A stretch of 20,810 nt of DNA from Pseudomonadota bacterium (GTDB lineage: Bacteria > Desulfobacterota > Anaeroferrophillalia > Anaeroferrophillales > Tharpellaceae), in the NCBI GenBank assembly GCA_015486445.1, contig WFRT01000337.1:1-20810 (forward strand), in the 5' to 3' direction. Under the pieces are notes generated by a model. The model saw only the letters and a program-made list of their open reading frames with translations, made no database searches and was not told the DNA's origin. A program made the translations under genes and the position numbers. Position 1 is the stretch's first letter; each line of letters starts with the position of its first letter. Below are positions 7,075 to 13,918 of the stretch, piece after piece.

Positions 7075-7109
7075 GGGTTTCGGGCCGGCCGGCAACCCTT
7101 CCGGGAAGG
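7075..7109. promoter_or_regulatory. Candidate activator-binding palindromes upstream of the sigma54 promoter
   Basis: Two overlapping palindromes lie in the divergent gap. The first, 7075-7098, begins GGGTT and ends AACCC around a GGCCGGCC core, pairing at 10 of 12 positions. The second, 7097-7109, is CCTTCC-G-GGAAGG with perfect arms. They are centred about 75 and 90 bases upstream of the expected sigma54 start, within range for an enhancer-binding protein. Which of them, if any, is bound is unknown. Confidence 0.4.
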
Positions 7110-7154
7110 AGTGTTTTTATTTCGACATAAAAAGTTTTCATCTCGTCATGAAGC

Positions 7155-7182
7155 TTGACCGTCTTTATGTGATCTGTTAACT
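7155..7182 (+). promoter_or_regulatory. Possible sigma70-type promoter of the large activator gene
   Basis: TTGACC (7155-7160) is a 5/6 match to a -35 box. It is followed after 16 bases by TTAACT (7177-7182), a weak -10 match. It lies about 45 bases before the activator start and points towards it. An imperfect palindrome (GTTAAC-TAC-GGTAAC) overlaps the -10 and could be an autoregulatory site. Low certainty. Confidence 0.3.
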
Positions 7183-7227
7183 ACGGTAACGCAGCCAATT
7201 TAATCTCTTGTCGTGGGATGATTGCTT

Positions 7228-10200
7228 ATGACCGATTTTACGCCGGAACAGTGGTCCTTCCTGGCCCTGCTCGAAGCCTTTTCCGAACCCGTGCCGATCG
7301 AGATTGCCGGGATTCTGTCACCGTTGCTGCCCGGGCCCCTGATGGCTTTGCTGGAAAAAGCCGAACCCGAGGGCTTGATCCAGCGGCCGAGCCGGGGGAT
7401 GTTCGCGATTGGTGCATCCTTATCGGAGCCGGTACGCAGGAAACTGGCCCGGATCAACCGCCGGGAGCGGATGGCCGCGATTGTTGACCAGATTTATCGG
7501 GAGAATCTCGATGCCGGTCTCTCGCCCGAAGCCATGCTGCAACTTTTGGAAAGAGCCGGGCACGATGCGACCCTGGCGCAAAAGGAGATCACGATCGCCC
7601 ACGAGGCGGTGGCCGAAAGCAAGTACAAAAAAGCCCGTCTTTTTCTCGAACGGGCGGTGGAAAGGCTGGTCAAGGCCGGGGTCGACGATAAAACCGGAGC
7701 CCTTTTCGTTTCCGCCGTCCTTGAACTTTCCAATTTGAGCTTTTCCCTGGGGGTTGGTTTTCAGCGGATCTACCGCTACCTGGTCCTGGCCCAGGAAACC
7801 GCTGATCGGCTCGGCGACTATCGTTCCCGTGCCCTGATCAACCTCCACCTCGGCCGGGTTTTCTATTTTACCGGGAGAAGGGACAACGCCCTGGTGGCGC
7901 TGTCTCTGGGGTATGAAGAGGTCAAGGAACTGGACGATGAAGATATTCTGGGACAGGCGTCTGTCTTTCTCGGGATATTCTATTATATCCAGGGGCGCTT
8001 CCAGGAAGCCATCCGCTATTTCGAAAAGGCCGAACAACTCATGGAAGGGGAGGGAAGTTCGATCCTGACAACCCCGACCGCACCCCTGTTTATGGGCTAC
8101 AGTGCCGTCTACCTGGGGCAGTTTCACCGGGCCATCGGCAGTCTCGACTACTACTGGCGGCTGGCCGAGGAACAGGGCAATCATTCGCTGGCGATCATCC
8201 TGCGCGGGGTTCTGGGAACCGTTCTGGTTCTTCTCCGGAAAGAGCGTGAAGCCATGGCCCACTTCAAGGAAGTGAAACACGATGACGGGGAGTATCCCTA
8301 TTCCCTCGGTCGCTACCTGGCCGGCGGCGGGATTGCCCTGCTGCACTATTTCAAGGGCCAGGTCAGCGAGGCCTACAAGGTGCTCAGGGAAACGGTCGAG
8401 GGAGGGGCCCGGATCGGTCTTGTCCAGCAGTATTCTTCCCCCTGGATCCTCGAGATGGTCAGCGAGTTTCACCGCCTGGGTTTCGATCCCCTGCCGGACT
8501 TTGCCTATGAAGATGTCATGGCCCGGGTCTGGAACGGGGTCAACATTCACCTGAAAGGGGTGGCCTGGAGGCTCCGGGCCCAGGCCATGATGGCGGGGGG
8601 AGAAGAGGCTGAAGAGGTGCGCCGGGTCCTGGAAAAAAGCTTGCAGGATCTCGAAGAGTCGGGTGACAAGGTGCAGCAGAGCCGAACGATTTTTGTCATG
8701 GTCAGGCTCGAACTGAAGGAGCATAATCGGGAGGCCGGCCACCGGCTGGCGCGCCGGGCCCGGCGGTTGCTGGGTGGTTATGCCGATGAATTCTTTCCCG
8801 GGGAGTTCCGGGCCCTGATGGGGGGGGAAGGGGCGGTTGTCGACCGGGAACTGCGTCAGCAGGGCATCCTCCACGACTACCTGGCCATGCTGGAAGCCAT
8901 TCATCCCGGTGACAGCGAGCACGGGGTTATGGTCAAGGTGCTCAACACGACGAGCAGTATTTTCGGGGCCGAGCGCAGCGGTCTTTTCTGGTTCCACAAA
9001 AAAAAGGGCGCGGCGCCGGAATTACGGGCGGCCAACAACCTGAGCCGCAAGGAGGTTATGGTCGAAAGCTTTCGCGAGAGCATGACCATGGTTTTCGATG
9101 CCCGGCGGACGGCTCAGCCCCGGATGGGGCGTCTTCGTTCCCCGGCCGGGGTGCGGGCCGGGCGGCACCCCATTCATTCGGTTCTCTGCATTCCCATCGA
9201 GGTCAATGACGTGGTGCGCGGCGTCCTTTATTACGACAACTCATATCTTGACGATGCTTTTGACTTTCTCGGTCCCGAAATCATGAAGGATATGATGCGC
9301 CACACCAGCCTGGTGGTGGAGCGCCACTTGAAGTATCTGAAACTAAGGGAAGAGCGCAACCTGCTGGCCACGGAAAAATCGTTCCAGTTAGAACGCAGTG
9401 AAGTCAAGATCATCTCCAGCTCCGAAAAGATGGAGCATCTCCTGGGGCAGGTGGACCAGATTGCCGCAACCGATTCCACCATCTTGATCACCGGTGAAAC
9501 CGGTACCGGCAAGGACCTGTTCGCCCGGCGTATCCACCGCTTGAGTTCCCGGTCGAAGGCTCCCTTCGTGATTGTCGATGCCGCCACGATTCCCGACAAC
9601 CTGGTGGAAAGTGAGCTTTTCGGCCATGAACGAGGCTCTTTCACCGGGGCCGATCGTCAGAAGATCGGTCGCATCGAACTAGCCCATCACGGCACCCTTT
9701 TCCTGGATGAGATCGGGGAGTTGCCGCTGTCGGCCCAGGCCAAGCTGCTGCGGGCCCTGCAGGAAAAGCAGTTTTCCCGGGTCGGCGGCAACCAGGTGCT
9801 GAACTCTGATTTCAGGCTCGTGGCCGCCACCAACCGGAATCTGGCCCGGGAGGTGGCCGAAGGTCGTTTCCGGGAAGATCTATATTTTCGTCTCAACGTT
9901 ATCCCGATCCACCTGCCGCCGCTGCGGGAGCGGCCCGCCGACATCCTGCTGCTGGCTGAGCATTTCCTGGAACTGTATGCCGCCAAGTACAATCGGCGCC
10001 GGGATTTAAGTCTTACCCCGGCCGGCCGGGAAAAGCTCACCGAATACAACTGGCCCGGCAATATCCGTGAATTACGGAATGTCATGGAGCGGGCCGTGCT
10101 TCTATCGAGTGAAAACCAGCTGGTAATCGATTTGCCGGCCGCCATCCAGCCGTCATCCGGAAACGATCCTTTTATCGATATGCCGACTTTAGACGAAGTG

Positions 10201-10344
10201 CAGCGGCGTTACATCGAATATGTCATGGAAAAATGCGGCGGCAAGATCGGTGGACCCGGCGGAGCCGCCGAAATCCTGGGGATGAAAAGAACCAGCCTTT
10301 ATTCCCGGATGAAGATTCTGGGAATAAGCCCGGCAAAAAGTTAA
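7228..10344 (+). CDS. Sigma54-dependent activator: winged-helix/TPR, GAF, AAA+, Fis HTH
   Basis: The protein of 1038 residues is a transcription activator for sigma54 RNA polymerase. Residues about 1-80 resemble the winged-helix domain that follows the ATPase in MalT/STAND regulators. Residues about 90-530 are helical TPR-like repeats (for example EAVAESKYKKARLFLERAVE and QGRFQEAIRYFEKAEQ). A GAF sensor follows at about 555-700. The AAA+ domain (about 725-960) has Walker A GETGTGKD (756-763), Walker B LFLDEIGEL (Asp827-Glu828), the sensor AATNR and the arginine-finger region REDLYFRLN. The sigma54-contact loop reads GSFTGA (803-808) instead of GAFTGA. The C-terminus has a Fis-type helix-turn-helix (GGAAEILGMKRTSLYSRMK). 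The ATG at 7228 has GGGA nine bases upstream; a TTG at 7222 is less likely. It is divergent from the sigma54-promoted catabolic operon and is its likely activator. The signal is unknown. Confidence 0.93.
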   Translation: MTDFTPEQWSFLALLEAFSEPVPIEIAGILSPLLPGPLMALLEKAEPEGLIQRPSRGMFAIGASLSEPVRRKLARINRRERMAAIVDQIYRENLDAGLSPEAMLQLLERAGHDATLAQKEITIAHEAVAESKYKKARLFLERAVERLVKAGVDDKTGALFVSAVLELSNLSFSLGVGFQRIYRYLVLAQETADRLGDYRSRALINLHLGRVFYFTGRRDNALVALSLGYEEVKELDDEDILGQASVFLGIFYYIQGRFQEAIRYFEKAEQLMEGEGSSILTTPTAPLFMGYSAVYLGQFHRAIGSLDYYWRLAEEQGNHSLAIILRGVLGTVLVLLRKEREAMAHFKEVKHDDGEYPYSLGRYLAGGGIALLHYFKGQVSEAYKVLRETVEGGARIGLVQQYSSPWILEMVSEFHRLGFDPLPDFAYEDVMARVWNGVNIHLKGVAWRLRAQAMMAGGEEAEEVRRVLEKSLQDLEESGDKVQQSRTIFVMVRLELKEHNREAGHRLARRARRLLGGYADEFFPGEFRALMGGEGAVVDRELRQQGILHDYLAMLEAIHPGDSEHGVMVKVLNTTSSIFGAERSGLFWFHKKKGAAPELRAANNLSRKEVMVESFRESMTMVFDARRTAQPRMGRLRSPAGVRAGRHPIHSVLCIPIEVNDVVRGVLYYDNSYLDDAFDFLGPEIMKDMMRHTSLVVERHLKYLKLREERNLLATEKSFQLERSEVKIISSSEKMEHLLGQVDQIAATDSTILITGETGTGKDLFARRIHRLSSRSKAPFVIVDAATIPDNLVESELFGHERGSFTGADRQKIGRIELAHHGTLFLDEIGELPLSAQAKLLRALQEKQFSRVGGNQVLNSDFRLVAATNRNLAREVAEGRFREDLYFRLNVIPIHLPPLRERPADILLLAEHFLELYAAKYNRRRDLSLTPAGREKLTEYNWPGNIRELRNVMERAVLLSSENQLVIDLPAAIQPSSGNDPFIDMPTLDEVQRRYIEYVMEKCGGKIGGPGGAAEILGMKRTSLYSRMKILGISPAKS

Positions 10345-10349
10345 GACCC

Positions 10350-10406
10350 GCGGGGCGTTTTCAGGTTTCGGCAGCGCCTTGCCGGCATAATTCCCCGCTT
10401 CTTTTG
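10350..10406 (+). terminator. Possible terminator between convergent genes
   Basis: GCGGGG (10350-10355) can pair with CCCCGC (10393-10398), which is followed by the T-rich TTCTTTTG. An inner hairpin, CGGCA (10369-10373) with TGCCG (10380-10384), lies between them. It occupies the 63-base gap after the large activator gene, which converges on the dehydratase operon. The long loop makes this a moderate call only. Confidence 0.4.
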
Positions 10407-10407
10407 T

Positions 10408-11715
10408 TCATGATTTTGCAGCCTCCTTCCCGGCCCGGCGGGCCTCCATCATCTCGATAAAGCTTTCAAAACGGGTTCTGACCGGTCCCTCGGCATAGGA
10501 GCGGGGGTCGTTCATGTCGGCGCTCAAGATCAGGACCGGGATGCTTCTGCTTTTCTGGATTGCCGCCTTGACGTCCTGCTGGGCGGCGGCGGCCGGCCGG
10601 CAGCTCAGGTTGGCGTGGAGGACGACGCCGTCGATGTCGTATTCGTCGATCTTGCGCTCGAAGTTGGCGATCCGCTTTTCGAGGTTCAGGGTGTAGGGCA
10701 GCAGCAGCAGTTCGCGGGCGATCTGGCGCAGGGTTTCGTTAAAGGTTGTGGTTTGCCGCCGCCGGATGGCGAACGATTCGGTGTACTGTTCGTAGACGAA
10801 ACGGGCCCCGCGCTCGGCCAGCCAGTAGTAGAGGTCGACCTTGTACCAGATCGTGATCCCCTCCCAGATCAGGCGGTACTTTTCCCGCTCGCCGGAAGCG
10901 GCCGGCGATATCGGGCCGAAACGTTTCCTGATTTCCTCCAGGGTCTTGCGGTAGTAGCGGATGCAGCCGTCCAGGTTCCACATGACCGCCACCGGCAGCA
11001 TGAAAAGACGCTGGTATTCGAAATACTGGGGTGCCGGCAGGCTGCGCCGGTACTGGAGGATTTCGTCATAGAGCCGGCAGGCCTCCTGGGACTTGGCGAT
11101 GATCCGCATGAACTTTTCCTCGGAAAACTTTTTGCCGGTGTGTTTTTCGAGAAAGGTTACCAGGTCTGAGAACTGGGCCACGAGGTAGTCGATGTCGCGT
11201 TCCAGCTCCTCCTCGCCCGACCCGGCCACGTGGCTGGGGACGTCGAGACCGAAATAGGGAGCGTGGCGGCGCCGGGCCTCGTTTTCCATCCACTTGACGT
11301 GGGTGTCGCAGACCATGTTGGCCGAGGTATAGAGATCGGGCTTCGGCACCCCCCCGAAGTCGCAGGGCCAGCCCAGTTCGGTGGCCCCGATGCTGGTTTT
11401 CATGTAGCTGCAGAGGTCGCGGGAGTAGCCCATGCTTTCGGCCTGTTCGATCGCCGACCGGGTAACCCCGGCGGACCCGGCGTAGCAGGCATAGGCCTCG
11501 GGGTGGATGGGAAAGATGTCGAAGGCGAGCAGGAACTCGATCGGGAAACCGGCCGTCGGGGCCCCGGTTTTCCGCCAGGGGTTGGCATGGGCGATTTTCG
11601 ATTTGGTCGTGTACTCGGCCATCAGCCCGAAAAGCTTCGGGGTCAGCGGCTGGTTTTTGAAACCTTTGATCCCGGAAAGGGCGACGTCCCGGTGCTGGGT
11701 CAGGAATTTAAGCAT
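10408..11715 (-). CDS. 2-Hydroxyacyl-CoA dehydratase/benzoyl-CoA reductase large subunit (HgdA/BcrB-like)
   Basis: This 435-residue protein belongs to the HGD-D superfamily, whose members hold [4Fe-4S] clusters and accept single electrons from an ATP-driven activator. Likely cluster-binding cysteines are Cys102 (RDLCSYMKTSIG), Cys136 (NMVCDTHVKW) and Cys372 (ANLSCRPAAAAQ), spaced as in the family. The N-terminal 'GFPIEFLLAFDIFPIHPEAYA' is the family's opening barrel strand. Its length fits BcrB-type subunits and 2-hydroxyacyl-CoA dehydratase alpha subunits. Sequence alone does not tell whether it dehydrates a hydroxyacyl-CoA or reduces an aromatic ring. It is the last gene of the three-gene operon, 27 bases after the small subunit, with GGAG nine bases upstream of its ATG. 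The protein is cytoplasmic and expected to be oxygen-sensitive. Confidence 0.88.
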   Translation of the reverse strand: MLKFLTQHRDVALSGIKGFKNQPLTPKLFGLMAEYTTKSKIAHANPWRKTGAPTAGFPIEFLLAFDIFPIHPEAYACYAGSAGVTRSAIEQAESMGYSRDLCSYMKTSIGATELGWPCDFGGVPKPDLYTSANMVCDTHVKWMENEARRRHAPYFGLDVPSHVAGSGEEELERDIDYLVAQFSDLVTFLEKHTGKKFSEEKFMRIIAKSQEACRLYDEILQYRRSLPAPQYFEYQRLFMLPVAVMWNLDGCIRYYRKTLEEIRKRFGPISPAASGEREKYRLIWEGITIWYKVDLYYWLAERGARFVYEQYTESFAIRRRQTTTFNETLRQIARELLLLPYTLNLEKRIANFERKIDEYDIDGVVLHANLSCRPAAAAQQDVKAAIQKSRSIPVLILSADMNDPRSYAEGPVRTRFESFIEMMEARRAGKEAAKS

Positions 11716-11742
11716 GTTAAAGTTCTCCGGTGAACGGTTTTT

Positions 11743-12774
11743 CTACTCCAGCAGCTGCCGGAAGGTTTCGAGCCGGGTCAGGGCCTGGTGGTCGAGGGTC
11801 GGGGTGTATTCGCGCTCCAGGTGGATGATTCTGATGCCCTGCTTTTTCAGCTCGTTAACGATCCAGGGAGCGTCAATGGCGTAGGGTTCGCAGAATTTCA
11901 GGTTCTGGGAGACCACGGCGTTAAGGCCGCTTTCCCAGAGGGCCGTTTTCAGGTAGTCCAGACGCCGGTCCGACGGCACCCGGGTGGCGGGCTGGGGCTG
12001 CAGGGCGTAGTATTCGACCAGGGCCTTCAGGGGCTCGACGGTTTCCGGGATGGCGGCGTGGAAATAGCGCTCGCCCAAAGAGAGATCATCGCGCACGACC
12101 CGCAGGCCGGCCTCTTCCATGACCTCCATCCAGCCCGGGAAGGTAACGTCGGAGCCGGTCAGCAGGACCGGAACCAGGGCCCGGGGAAAAGCGGGCCGGG
12201 CCGGCCACTCCCGTTCCAGTTCTCCAAGATATTCGAGGACCCGGTCCCGGGGCTCCTGGACCGCGGTCCGGACCATTTCGAAGTATTCCGGGTTGGTGAT
12301 GTCCCGGGTCGCCCTCAGGGCCGCCAGCCGGCGCATTTTTTCCTTGATCCGGTTGCTTTGGCGAATGGCGGCGGCCAGTTTCTCCGGGGTGATTGCGACC
12401 CCGTAGGCCTTTTCCAGGTCAGCGCGGAAATCGTCAAGCCCGCGCCGGTGGAAGACCCGGGCCGTGGGGTTGGTTTTCATCGGCGTGTTGACCCAGAAAA
12501 AAGGCTGGCCGAGATGGCGGCGCCAGACGTCGTAGTGGCGGTTGGTGGCGTCGCAGCCGTGGGCGAATCCGATTCCGGCCCAGTCGTCGTCCGCGGCCAG
12601 GGCCTGGTTGAGCGCCCCCCGGGCGAAGGGGCAGAAATAGGTGTGCAGGTACTCGTCGGCGGCCCCGGTGCCGGCCTCGACGTCGCCCAGGATCTTGTAC
12701 GGGGTAAAGCCCGCGGCCATCACGATCTCTTCGGGAAATTCGTGGCCGCTGTCAAAGTAGGCGAATGTCTGCAT
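11743..12774 (-). CDS. 2-Hydroxyacyl-CoA dehydratase/benzoyl-CoA reductase small subunit (HgdB/BcrC-like)
   Basis: The 343-residue protein is the second Fe-S subunit of the same complex. It shows the three family cysteines: Cys48 (TYFCPFARG), Cys74 (AHGCDATNR) and Cys295 (NLKFCEPYAIDAPW). The N-terminal 'FPEEIVMAAGFTPYKI' strand and the late 'VPVLLTGSDV' strand match the two-lobed fold. It probably carries one [4Fe-4S] cluster and pairs with the product of 10408-11715. The ATG has AAGGA six bases upstream. It starts 17 bases after the activator stop, so the three genes are co-transcribed in the order activator, small, large. Family members in class I benzoyl-CoA reductases (BcrC/BadD) and in 2-hydroxyacyl-CoA dehydratases (HgdB, FldC) look alike at this level. 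Confidence 0.88.
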   Translation of the reverse strand: MQTFAYFDSGHEFPEEIVMAAGFTPYKILGDVEAGTGAADEYLHTYFCPFARGALNQALAADDDWAGIGFAHGCDATNRHYDVWRRHLGQPFFWVNTPMKTNPTARVFHRRGLDDFRADLEKAYGVAITPEKLAAAIRQSNRIKEKMRRLAALRATRDITNPEYFEMVRTAVQEPRDRVLEYLGELEREWPARPAFPRALVPVLLTGSDVTFPGWMEVMEEAGLRVVRDDLSLGERYFHAAIPETVEPLKALVEYYALQPQPATRVPSDRRLDYLKTALWESGLNAVVSQNLKFCEPYAIDAPWIVNELKKQGIRIIHLEREYTPTLDHQALTRLETFRQLLE

Positions 12775-12791
12775 GGGGTTTCCTTATAGGG

Positions 12792-13559
12792 TTAAATCTT
12801 TCGGGCGAGAACGGCGGCCCCGACGGCGCCGTTGACCTGGGCGGTTTCGGGCACCGTGATATTCAGTTTCAGTTTTTCCTCGAGCGCTTTCCTGATGCCC
12901 TGGTTGCGGGCCACGCCGCCGGTCATCGCCACCGGCGCCTTGACGCCGCTGCGGCCCATCATCGACACCACCCGCCCGGCGATCGACTCATGGATGCCGG
13001 CAATGATGTTTTCCCGCTCCTCGCCCCGGGAGATCAGGGAAATGACCTCGGATTCGGCGAACACCGTGCACATGCTGCTGATCTTGACGGCCCGGTTGGC
13101 GACCAGCGAGAGGCGGCCGAAGTCCTCGAGGTTGAGTTCGAGGGCCCGGGCCATTACCTCGAGGAAGCGGCCGGTGCCGGCGGCGCACTTGTCGTTCATC
13201 TTGAAGTCGGCGACGTTGCCGTCGGCGTCGAGCTGGATGAACTTGCTGTCCTGGCCGCCGATGTCGATCACCGACCGGGTGCCGGGCCGGGAATAGACGA
13301 TGCCGGCCGCATGGCACATGATCTCGGTAATGCGCCGGTCGGCGATATCGACGCTGTTGCGGCCGTAGCCGGTGGCAACCAGTCGATCGATCTCGCTTTC
13401 CCGCAGGCGGAGATTCTCCAGTGTTGCCGCCAAAAGCTCCCGCCAGGCCTTGTCGACGTTGTAGCCGGTGGGAACGATCTCGGTGTATAAAAGCTGGTCA
13501 TTTTCCAGGACCGCAATCTTGGTCGTGGTCGAGCCGATGTCGATGCCGATCGTGCGCAA
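12792..13559 (-). CDS. ATP-dependent activator (BadF/BadG/BcrA/BcrD/HgdC ATPase family), TTG start
   Basis: The 255-residue protein is an ASKHA-fold ATPase that delivers a low-potential electron to the dehydratase/reductase. It has the phosphate loop IGIDIGSTTTKIAV (residues 4-17), VIDIGGQDSK (97-106), the cluster ligand Cys125 in NDKCAAGTG, a second ligand Cys164 in SSMCTVFAE, and the adenosine motif MTGGVARNQG (212-221). In HgdC these two cysteines bridge one [4Fe-4S] cluster across a homodimer. The length matches HgdC (about 260) and not the longer BcrA-type subunits, and no second ATPase gene is present. The open frame runs on to 13820, but that part contains the operon's sigma54 promoter and no family sequence. 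A TTG at 13559 with GGAG nine bases upstream gives exactly the family N-terminus. First gene of its operon. Confidence 0.92.
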   Translation of the reverse strand: MRTIGIDIGSTTTKIAVLENDQLLYTEIVPTGYNVDKAWRELLAATLENLRLRESEIDRLVATGYGRNSVDIADRRITEIMCHAAGIVYSRPGTRSVIDIGGQDSKFIQLDADGNVADFKMNDKCAAGTGRFLEVMARALELNLEDFGRLSLVANRAVKISSMCTVFAESEVISLISRGEERENIIAGIHESIAGRVVSMMGRSGVKAPVAMTGGVARNQGIRKALEEKLKLNITVPETAQVNGAVGAAVLARKI

Positions 13560-13568
13560 TTTTTTGTT

Positions 13569-13572
13569 CTCC
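13569..13572 (-). promoter_or_regulatory. Ribosome-binding site supporting TTG start at 13559
   Basis: GGAG on the minus strand, nine bases before the TTG at 13557-13559. No in-frame ATG or GTG lies at the family's normal N-terminus, so this site decides the start. Confidence 0.55.
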
Positions 13573-13700
13573 GTGTAACTATTCAGCCGAGTATTGGTCG
13601 AGCGCGGCTTTTCTTCAGGGCCAGCCGGGCCGGGCGCCCTGGGTTGCTGCTGGCCGGCGTTTTGTCCGGGTCTTTTCCGGATTCCACCAGGATGTCGGAC

Positions 13701-13716
13701 TGCAGTTGTCGTGCCG
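13701..13716 (-). promoter_or_regulatory. Sigma54 (-24/-12) promoter of the dehydratase/reductase operon
   Basis: On the minus strand the site is CGGCACGACAACTGCA. It differs from the TGGCACG-N4-TTGCA consensus only at the first base of each box and has the required 10 bases between GG and GC. Transcription would begin near 13690, giving a leader of about 130 bases before the TTG start. It faces the operon and lies between it and a divergent sigma54 activator gene. Confidence 0.82.
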
Positions 13717-13735
13717 AAACGGCAAAAAGGTGCCG
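13712..13735. repeat. TGCCG/CGGCA triple element abutting the -24 box
   Basis: TGCCG (13712-13716), CGGCA (13720-13724) and TGCCG (13731-13735) form two alternative small inverted repeats. The first overlaps the sigma54 -24 box. It could be a protein-binding site modulating the promoter, or chance in G+C-rich DNA. Confidence 0.35.
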
Positions 13736-13864
13736 TGGGATTTGGAAGTTGTTGTTTTAAGGGCCGGATCAAGCCTGTCTGTCTCCAGCCGGACCGGGAA
13801 AACTTGTCGTCATCCTTCATATATGATAGGCTTTCCCGTGTAAATATAAAAAACAGCCAAATAT

Positions 13865-13892
13865 AACGGCTGCATAAAAACAGGCAGCCGTT
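13865..13892. promoter_or_regulatory. Perfect 9-bp inverted repeat, candidate enhancer/operator
   Basis: AACGGCTGC (13865-13873) and GCAGCCGTT (13884-13892) are perfect complementary arms separated by 10 mostly A/T bases. The centre is about 165 bases upstream of the sigma54 -24 box at 13714 and 40 bases before the divergent activator's ATG. That is suitable for an enhancer of the leftward operon and for autoregulation. An extra CAGCC half-site lies at 13854-13858. It could instead form an RNA hairpin in the activator's leader. Confidence 0.6.
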
Positions 13893-13918
13893 GTCAGGCC
13901 GTAAGGGAGGGTGCAGGC

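Larger units (their letters stand above)
13560..13918. other. 359-base divergent regulatory region
   Basis: The region lies between the activator ATPase gene (leftward) and a sigma54 activator gene (rightward). It holds a leftward sigma54 promoter, a short triple TGCCG/CGGCA repeat next to it, an A+T-rich stretch around 13810-13866 and a perfect inverted repeat near the rightward gene. No additional coding sequence is convincing: the open frame across 13560-13820 has no family similarity and contains the promoter. The rightward gene's promoter was not located. Confidence 0.7.

Noticed and set aside
7420..8997. 525-codon minus-strand open frame inside the large activator gene
   Set aside because: It is antisense to a protein with continuous TPR/GAF sequence, has low-complexity composition and no family motif.
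13721..13735. Second sigma54-like sequence (CGGCACCTTTTTGCC, minus strand)
   Set aside because: The spacing between the GG and GC elements is 9 bases, one short of the strict 10, while a correctly spaced site lies beside it.
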